Source: Lobosporangium transversale (Eukaryota; Mortierellomycota; Mortierellomycetes; Mortierellales; Mortierellaceae). From it: a DNA stretch of 64,000 nt. Made by a program: the position numbers and the translations under genes. Location: positions 450,501 through 514,500 of the forward strand of contig NW_019028986.1 in the NCBI RefSeq assembly GCF_002105155.1. The letters run 5' to 3'. Shown in pieces: positions 57,329 to 64,000 of this stretch. The first letter of the stretch is position 1. Each line of letters opens with the position of its first letter. Under the pieces are notes generated by a model, which made no database searches, was not told where the DNA came from, and worked only from the letters and a program-made list of their open reading frames with translations.

Positions 57329-58610
57329 TATATTAATGAGATGAGGATGGAGCGATGCAGTCGTCTAAAGATGAACGCGATGAAATGAAGGAGCGACAGC
57401 GCGTCAGAATGAATCAGAGAGCAAGGGAAGAGAGGAGAGAAAGACAGAATAAGAAAGAGTGGAATACAAAAAAAAAATAAAAAAATAAAAAATAAAAAAA
57501 AAAGTGAAAAGACAGGGGAGGAATTGAGTTGTCCTCTCCACCACTGCCCGGTCACTGAAAAACTGGAGTAGATCAAGACCCTGTCCTTTAGTTTCCACTT
57601 GCGCAAAAAGAGGCCCTTTCACTTTGTCATGCCTACTTCTTTCAGGAGCTACTACCGCCTGCCACATGTTATGTCATTTGTGTTTTTAGTGGAGTAAGAT
57701 GGAGCTGGTTCAACAAAACCTTTTAGTTATTTCTTTCTTTATATATTTTTTACGACTTTTAATTACGGTTGTTTCCATTAGTGAAACATGGCATCCCACC
57801 GGTCAATGACCTGAATCTTGATCCCTATACCCGCAGAAGTCAAAGTATTTACTTTTAAAGATCTCTCAGCTTTACGGCTCGTCTCGTCTCGTCTCGCTTC
57901 TTAGTGGAAGCAAAATCAGCTTAATCTGTCCGCGTTCAAACTCAGCGACCGAAGTGAGTGACCGTGGGAAATTTTAAGACTTGCGTGGAAAAAAAAGATT
58001 CTCACCCATACATCTTTTTCATGCTAAAGTCAGAGAAACCCGATTCATTTATGAAAAAGTGTGAGAAAAAAAAATAAACGGCAAGGAACAAGGACCATGA
58101 GGAATAGAGAAGGGATATGATAAAATCATTAGTTCATGCTACTCACTATACACAACTCTTACATTACCTAGAAAAACACTGATAAAATGAAGGAATTGTG
58201 AACAGTAGAAGGGAATGTAGATGGTCCTTTACAGGCACCGTTTAGAAGCCGATCAGCAATAGACTCTGTTTGCTGTTATCATGTGGACTCTTTAGACAAA
58301 TGCAGATTAACAACAGTGAGAAAGCATTAGGATAGAGCATTATTGACATGATTGTGAGTGTATTGAATACACGTTAAAGAAGACGAATCGAGTACGAATT
58401 TTTTTTTTTTTTTTCTCCTTCCGACGCTTTTTTTTTTTCCTCCCCTCATTCCTTCTCATCTCTTTCTTTACCTCTTCTCTATACGCATTCATCGCGATCA
58501 TCTCCCCTCTTCCTCTCTTTCTATTTTATTCTTCTTTCTTCCTCTCCTCATCACTCTTTTATTTGAATCTGCAACTCCAAAGCCATACGCGTCACTGACA
58601 AGATCACGCT
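57329..58610. promoter_or_regulatory. Bidirectional promoter region of the PCCA/PCCB pair
   Basis: 1282 bp separate the divergent start codons of the two subunits of one enzyme. Visible elements: CGTCT repeats at 57878-57898, T runs at 58399-58414 and 58428-58438, and CT-rich leaders on both sides (58415-58560 on +; 57370-57500 is A/G-rich on +, i.e. CT-rich for PCCA). No gene lies between. Confidence 0.6.
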
Positions 58611-60896
58611 ATGCTTCCTCGTCTGTCGACCGTCATTGCCTCTAGGGCCGCTATGGCCTCGGCTACCCGTCGCTCTCTTCCAGCCTTCGCCAGCGTCGCT
58701 CGCCATTACGCCGTTGGAAAAACAGCATTATCCGCAGAGAATGTAATTCCAGGATTTTGAAATGCTCCTCTTTGAAATTTCATTTCATGAAAACCAATCA
58801 ACAATTTCTAACTACTTCTACCGTATCTCTGTAATCATGCTCATTCTACAGGATGTAGTCGCCAAGATTGACGCAAAACGTCAGGAATCACTCTTAGGAG
58901 GTGGTTTGAAGAGGATCGAGACTCAACACAAGAAGGCGCGTTTTTTTTTTTTTTTTTTTGTTTTTTTTTAAGATTCATTCTACTTTATACAAACCTGTCA
59001 CTCGACATGAAGTTTTAGCTGATCAGTCGCGCTGACAATTTATTTGATAATGTTATTTTTCTCTCAACAGGGCAAGTTGACTGCACGCGAACGTATTGAG
59101 CTCCTATTAGATGCAGGATCTTTCCGTGAATACGATGCCTTTGTGGAGCACAACTGTGTTGACTTTGGCATGGAAAAGCAAAAGGTACAAGCAATTGACG
59201 ATTCATCCCAAGCTTATTTCAACCAGGAGAGTATATTCTTATTAATCCATTAACTCTTCCTATATCAATCTATGCAAAAAAAAAAAAAAAAAAAGATTAC
59301 TGGTGATGGTGTAGTCACTGGTCACGGAACCATCAATGGCCGTCGTGTCTTCCTTTTCTCCCAGGACTTCACCGCCTTTGGTGGATCATTGTCCAATACT
59401 CATGCGCAGAAGATAGTCAAAGTCATGGACAAGGCCCTCCTCGTCGGTGCTCCCGTCATTGGTTTGAACGACTCTGGTGGAGCTCGTATCCAGGAAGGTG
59501 TCGAGTCCCTTGCTGGCTACGCTGATATTTTCTTGGTAAGAGCATCATAATTTGCTCTTCGCGCCCGATTATTGAACCAGAAGGCACATATCAAACTTAA
59601 CCACTACAAGTCGGTGAATTAACAGATGACAATGATATTTACTATGTTTCGAATCAATCAAAATGCTGTCTAGAAAAACGTGACGTCCTCAGGTGTTGTT
59701 CCTCAAATCTCACTTATCATGGGCCCATGTGCTGGAGGTGCCGTTTATTCACCTGCCTTGACCGACTTTACGTTTATGGTTCGTGACACCTCATACCTTT
59801 TCGTCACAGGGCCCGATGTCGTAAAGACAGTCACTAAGGAGGAAGTTACTCAAGAGGAACTCGGAGGCGCCAAGGCACACACCGTCAAATCTGGAGTTGC
59901 CCATGCCGCCTTTGAGAATGACATTGAGGCTCTACAGCGTCTTCGCGACTTTGTTGACTTTTTACCTTTGTCTAACCGCGAGCCTGCTCCTGTTCGCTAC
60001 ACAGACGATCCCTCAGACCGTGAGGATGCTTCGTTGAACCATATCGTGCCTGTCGACTCAACCAAAGCCTATGACATCAAAGATGTCATCACCCGCCTTG
60101 TAGACGACTCTCATTTCTTTGAAATCATGCCTGATTATGCCAAAAACATTGTCATTGGTTTCGCTAGAATGGGCGGCCGTACTGTGTCAATCATTGCTAA
60201 TCAGCCATTGGTATCTTCTGGAGTACTCGACATCAATTCATCAGTCAAGGCTGCCCGTTTCGTTCGCTTTGCGGATGCATTCAATATCCCCATTTTGACC
60301 TTGGTTGATGTACCCGGTTTCTTGCCCGGAACTGCTCAGGAGCATAATGGAATCATTCGCCATGGAGCTAAGCTTCTGTACGCTTACGCCGAAGCAACTG
60401 TGCCAAAAGTCACTGTTATCACACGAAAGGCATATGGAGGTGCTTATGATGTCATGAGCTCTAAGCACCTTCGTGGAGACCTAAACTACGCCTGGCCAAC
60501 CGCTGAGATTGCTGTCATGGGGTAGGAAAAAAAAAAAAAAAAAAAAAAAACAATAACGGTGCATGCCATTCATAGTTTCTTTGGTGTATTCTATTTTTGA
60601 CATGCGGCTGAATAACGTACCTGAAATATCTTTTGTTGACCATGAACTTTTTTTGTATCATAAAAAGAGCCAAAGGTGCTGTGGAGATTATCTTCCGATC
60701 GAGTGCTGACCGCGCCTCGGCTGAGAAAGACTATATCAGCAAGTTCGCCAACCCCTTGCCAGCAGCGCAGCGTGGATATGTTGATGACGTGATTGAGCCC
60801 TCAACAACCCGCCGCAGGATTATTGAGGATCTTGAAATGTTGCGTGACAAGAAGTTGGAGAACCCAAAACGCAAGCACGGCAACATCCCGTTGTAA
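58611..60896 (+). CDS. PCCB: Propionyl-CoA carboxylase beta subunit, mitochondrial
   Basis: Six exons (58611-58742, 58852-58935, 59071-59184, 59296-59535, 59674-60521, 60668-60896) give 548 residues (human 539). The N-terminus with many Arg, Ala and Ser ([19 protein letters not shown]) is a mitochondrial targeting peptide. The two carboxyltransferase domains carry [102 protein letters not shown] and [18 protein letters not shown]. It moves CO2 from biotin to propionyl-CoA, making methylmalonyl-CoA. The spacing [11 protein letters not shown] and the end KRKHGNIPL are PCCB-type. Intron 2 has no usable GT donor in frame and fits a GC donor (AAG|GCGCGT). Confidence 0.95.
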
Positions 60897-63032
60897 AAAA
60901 AAAAAAAAAAATGAGGCTGCGCCTTATTACTGATGAAACGGAAAGGAATCGAACGAGATTTTGTTGACGTGCCTTGATAGTTTTCAATCCTCTTAGATAT
61001 ATTCCTATTAAATATCTATATTTAATAGTCATGCGTAATATTAAATTTTTTATAACTGATAGTCATGCGTAAAAGCGACTGTCCAACTGCTTTAATGTAA
61101 CTGTGTCATGAGGGTGCTGTGTACATGTCTTGTCCGGTAGGGGTGACGCGACTGGAAAGTTAGGATCTCCTCCACAACGCTCAAGCAAGAATTCTCCAGC
61201 AATGACTCGATGCAATAATATTTTACAAATGAGTTCAGTATCTTGAACATGTACTTTGGAGTCCATTTGTCCGCATAAACACACAAAAATAATACTTCCA
61301 TGTTAGGCCCCAAGCCTATCGGGATAGAGGCGAGGAGTAAAAAAAAGGTTTTTAATGCCCCTATTTTTTATGTTCTTTATGCTACATTTGTGCAATCCAT
61401 GCTGTACATGCGGGTTGTCTAAAGCAACAACGAAACGTGCTATAGCTGTCATTCCATCCTGATGAACCAAAGAAAAAAAAGTCCGCTCTGCGTCGCAACA
61501 TTTCAATGCAACAATATGTAAGCAGAGAATAGAGAACGATCGACATTTTTATTGCCAAACTCCCCCTATTGAAATTAGTGTTCTAGAAACGCCTTCACTC
61601 CCCCTTCTCCCTTTCTTTCCCACCTCCTATCGTCCTGTTCCCCGTCCAGAAAGGCTTTTTAGTTATTTGTATGTTGCATAACGGCCACAGCTCAAAAGGT
61701 CGATAGTCAAGCTTTGGTTCTTGACTTCTGTCGATTGTCGGTTTACAAGTCATTGATATAACGTCAGGATGAAGCTGATCAGGAAGTGATGGGCAATCTA
61801 TTCCGAGTGTATGCGCAGACATGCGACATGGTTGCATCATGACTCTTCATGACCGAATGAAGCTTTTTTTTTATTTCTTTTGTGTTTGTTTAAATGTTCC
61901 TGAACTTAACTTGGCATTGCTGTTGTTGTTGTTGTCATTGCAATGCAAAAATAAAAAAAGGTCATGAGATCATTCTTCTCAGGGGGAAATAGAGATCACT
62001 CTCCTGCTCAGGCAAGTCAGCCCATTGTACTGTATTCATGCCCCTCATTACATGCATACAACACAGGAACATTAAAATATTTTTATGTTTACATGTTTAT
62101 GTGACAAAAACATCATTCGCAGACAGCGTGAAGACGATTGAGTGAATACAAGTCTGAGCATGTAGTCATTGTGTCCAGGAACACAACGCGAAACACGCAG
62201 CATCATTGCTTCCCTTTTCCTCCACACACTGACTGATCTACAAACCAAAAAAAGGAACGAGGGGAAATGAGACAGATGACAAGGACACATGGTCCATGCC
62301 AAACACATCTTTTCTTCTTTCTTCTTCCTTCTCTTCTTTCCTTCTCTTCTTTTCTTTCTTTCTTTTTTATCACTTCTATTTTCTACCTCCTCTGCTCTTT
62401 CTAACTCTCACTTTGTTCTGCTGCCCTCTTTTTCTTTTTCTTTTTTTCTCTCCCTTTTCCCAACTCTTTTATTCGCATACCATCAATAGCCATAACTAAG
62501 AACACAACAGCAACTACCTCATCAACATCAACATAGACGAATTTCCCTCTTCCTCTGCATGCTTCCCTCTCCTTGACCTACTGTCATCTCTCCTGTCGCC
62601 TTGACCTACTTCACAAACCCACCGACGCTTATCAGATAGGATAGCCAGCTAATAGTCTCCTAACCTCCAGATCCTCCCCTTCCTCAAATATCGTCAGCCT
62701 CTGTGTCTTCATCATTCTGTCATCATCTACTTTTCTACAATTCCCCCTGTACTCGCTGATCCCATCCTTCTCCTATTCATATTCTGTCCACCTGCCACTC
62801 GCTTCTCTTTTATTATATCATAACCATTATCATTGACTCCCTGTATTTCCCTCACTCCTCCCCTCGACTTGACTCTGACCCCTAACATATATTTTCACGT
62901 CCTGGCGCGTGGTGTCTTGCATTTTTATCCTGCCAACTCTCATTGGGCACGCGTGGATTCTAGTCTTTCTCAACCTTTTATTACCCTACTTTTGAAAACA
63001 GTAAACATCCTGCGTCTGAGCAGCATTTGACC
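60897..63032. other. Intergenic region, possible short minus-strand gene, CT-rich leader
   Basis: A short A run follows the PCCB stop. On the minus strand between 61063 and 61840 three open stretches look protein-like (for example KVHVQDTELICKILLHRVIA, 61063-61284, and HTLGIDCPSLPDQLHPDVIS, 61595-61840), but no splice model joins them convincingly and no family is recognised. From 62300 to 62900 the + strand is CT-rich, the probable leader of the gene starting at 63033. Confidence 0.35.
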
Positions 63033-63743
63033 ATGCCCTCGAACGGCGCTATCAGCTCGGTAAGCTCTTGCTCATATACTCACAAACAAAAAAAAAAAAA
63101 AAAAAAAAAAAAGTACTTGGTATTCCCCTTCGTTTCCTCCACCTTTCTGCATATCAGCAATATACTGCTAATTGTAAGGCGGTTGAACATGGCTTCACGT
63201 TCTTTACTCGCTTGCCTTTCCTTCTTATTCACAGTTGTGTTTGGGCTCCTTTCTTTTCTATACTCCCCCATCCTCCTTTTTTTTTTTTTACCTTTGGTTG
63301 CATTCTCGTTCTCTACCATTTACTGGCTTGCTATTATTGGTTCTTGCTTTAGAAGGGAAACGATAGTCTAAAGAAAGAATCAGCACGATCATTCACAAAA
63401 GAACATCACACATAGTGAAAAAGAAATAGTTTTAAGGGTTCTGATCTGCTCTAACGGGGATCAGAAAAAATATGAAAATGTAACTTCGCTCTATGGGAGC
63501 AGGTACGCGATGGTGTTCCTAATGGAGCAAATGCGAGGCACGGATCATAAGTAGAGAGTTTTTTATCCTTTGCCACCTTGCCTCTCGTCTATTGCTGCCC
63601 CAGTTTTTGACAGTTTAGTAAAAAACTTCGATCCTGACATGTCAATATCTGTATTGACTACTCAGGCTTCTTACAATCTCATTGATCCCGTTGAACTCGA
63701 TCCTATCCTCTCATATTTATACAACATTGTGGTTCAAGACTCG
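63033..63743 (+). CDS. Unidentified gene, first exons (3' partial)
   Basis: Proposed exons 63033-63059, 63158-63173 (16 nt) and 63604-63743 splice into one frame starting MPSNGAISSQYTANFFDSLV and continuing NFDPDMSISVLTTQASYN and DPVELDPILSYLYNIVVQDS up to a GT donor (TCG|GTATTC). The gene probably continues past the window; I could not place the next exon before 64000. Support: all three junctions are GT-AG and the frame stays open over 61 codons, with balanced composition in the third exon. It follows the same CT-rich leader layout as other genes here. The product is not recognised. Confidence 0.5.
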
Positions 63744-64000
63744 GTATTCCCATTCGTTATTTTATTGTAATATCACCTTCGGTGTCAGTGCCTTCGCCTA
63801 TTTATTTCACACGTTGTGCGCATGTATTTGATGTGTCTGCTGTGCGTTCAGATGCACCTTGTGTAGAGTCAGCGTCATGGTTTTCAACTGAGTCTTTTCT
63901 CCTGCTTCTTCTGACACATTGCCTCTTCTTCTCTCTCCTATTTTATCTCCGTCCTTGGCTCTGTCAACCGGATCTTCGCCAATGTTGTCAACATTCGTGA

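Noticed and set aside
58936-58945. GT donor at 58940 for PCCB intron 2
   Set aside because: It leaves one extra base and breaks the conserved GKLTARER frame with every nearby acceptor.
54325-60896. Methylcrotonyl-CoA carboxylase instead of propionyl-CoA carboxylase
   Set aside because: The beta subunit has the PCCB-type [22 protein letters not shown] and KRKHGNIPL segments, and the alpha subunit has the PCCA-type central region.

Overview
This window is nuclear DNA from a filamentous fungus, most likely an early-diverging lineage such as Mortierellomycotina or a related Mucoromycota group. The evidence is many short GT-AG introns in conserved genes (three to seven per gene), fungal-specific families (velvet, Zn(II)2Cys6 factor with a fungal middle domain, Vfa1), and a complete propionyl-CoA carboxylase pair, which most Dikarya lack. 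Long poly(A)/poly(T) runs and CT-rich leaders sit in introns and gene-flanking DNA. The lineage call is inference; no marker gene settles it. I see no rRNA, tRNA or CRISPR.

Layout. 1-16.2 kb is gene-dense: the end of an unidentified basic protein, an L-isoaspartyl methyltransferase, a kelch-BTB protein, a HAD/2H RNA-repair-like protein, an ACBD6-like acyl-CoA-binding ankyrin protein, Vfa1, and a PP6/Sit4 phosphatase. 17.2-20.4 kb has a UBXD8/FAF2-like ER protein convergent with RNA polymerase II subunit RPB11. 20.4-32.3 kb is gene-poor, with a small secreted protein candidate, decayed coding-like fragments and a complete, apparently young Tigger/pogo-type DNA transposon (25045-27209) with identical 93-bp inverted repeats and an intact transposase. 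32.3-40.1 kb is a very large zinc-cluster transcription factor. 41.3-48.3 kb has a tail-anchored fatty aldehyde dehydrogenase and a long velvet regulator. 51.8-60.9 kb has a UBE2T-like E2 with a long tail, followed by the alpha and beta subunits of mitochondrial propionyl-CoA carboxylase arranged head to head. The window ends in the first exons of an unidentified gene.

How genes may work together. PCCA and PCCB make one mitochondrial enzyme and share a 1.28-kb intergenic region, suggesting joint control of propionyl-CoA clearance. Fatty aldehyde dehydrogenase and the acyl-CoA-binding protein also belong to lipid metabolism but are not adjacent to the pair. UBXD8-like protein (ERAD, lipid droplets), Vfa1 (Vps4/ESCRT) and the E2 are separate parts of protein quality control and trafficking. 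The zinc-cluster factor and velvet protein are regulators with unusually long upstream regions. Exon coordinates come from reading splice sites that keep conserved protein frames; none is confirmed by transcripts.
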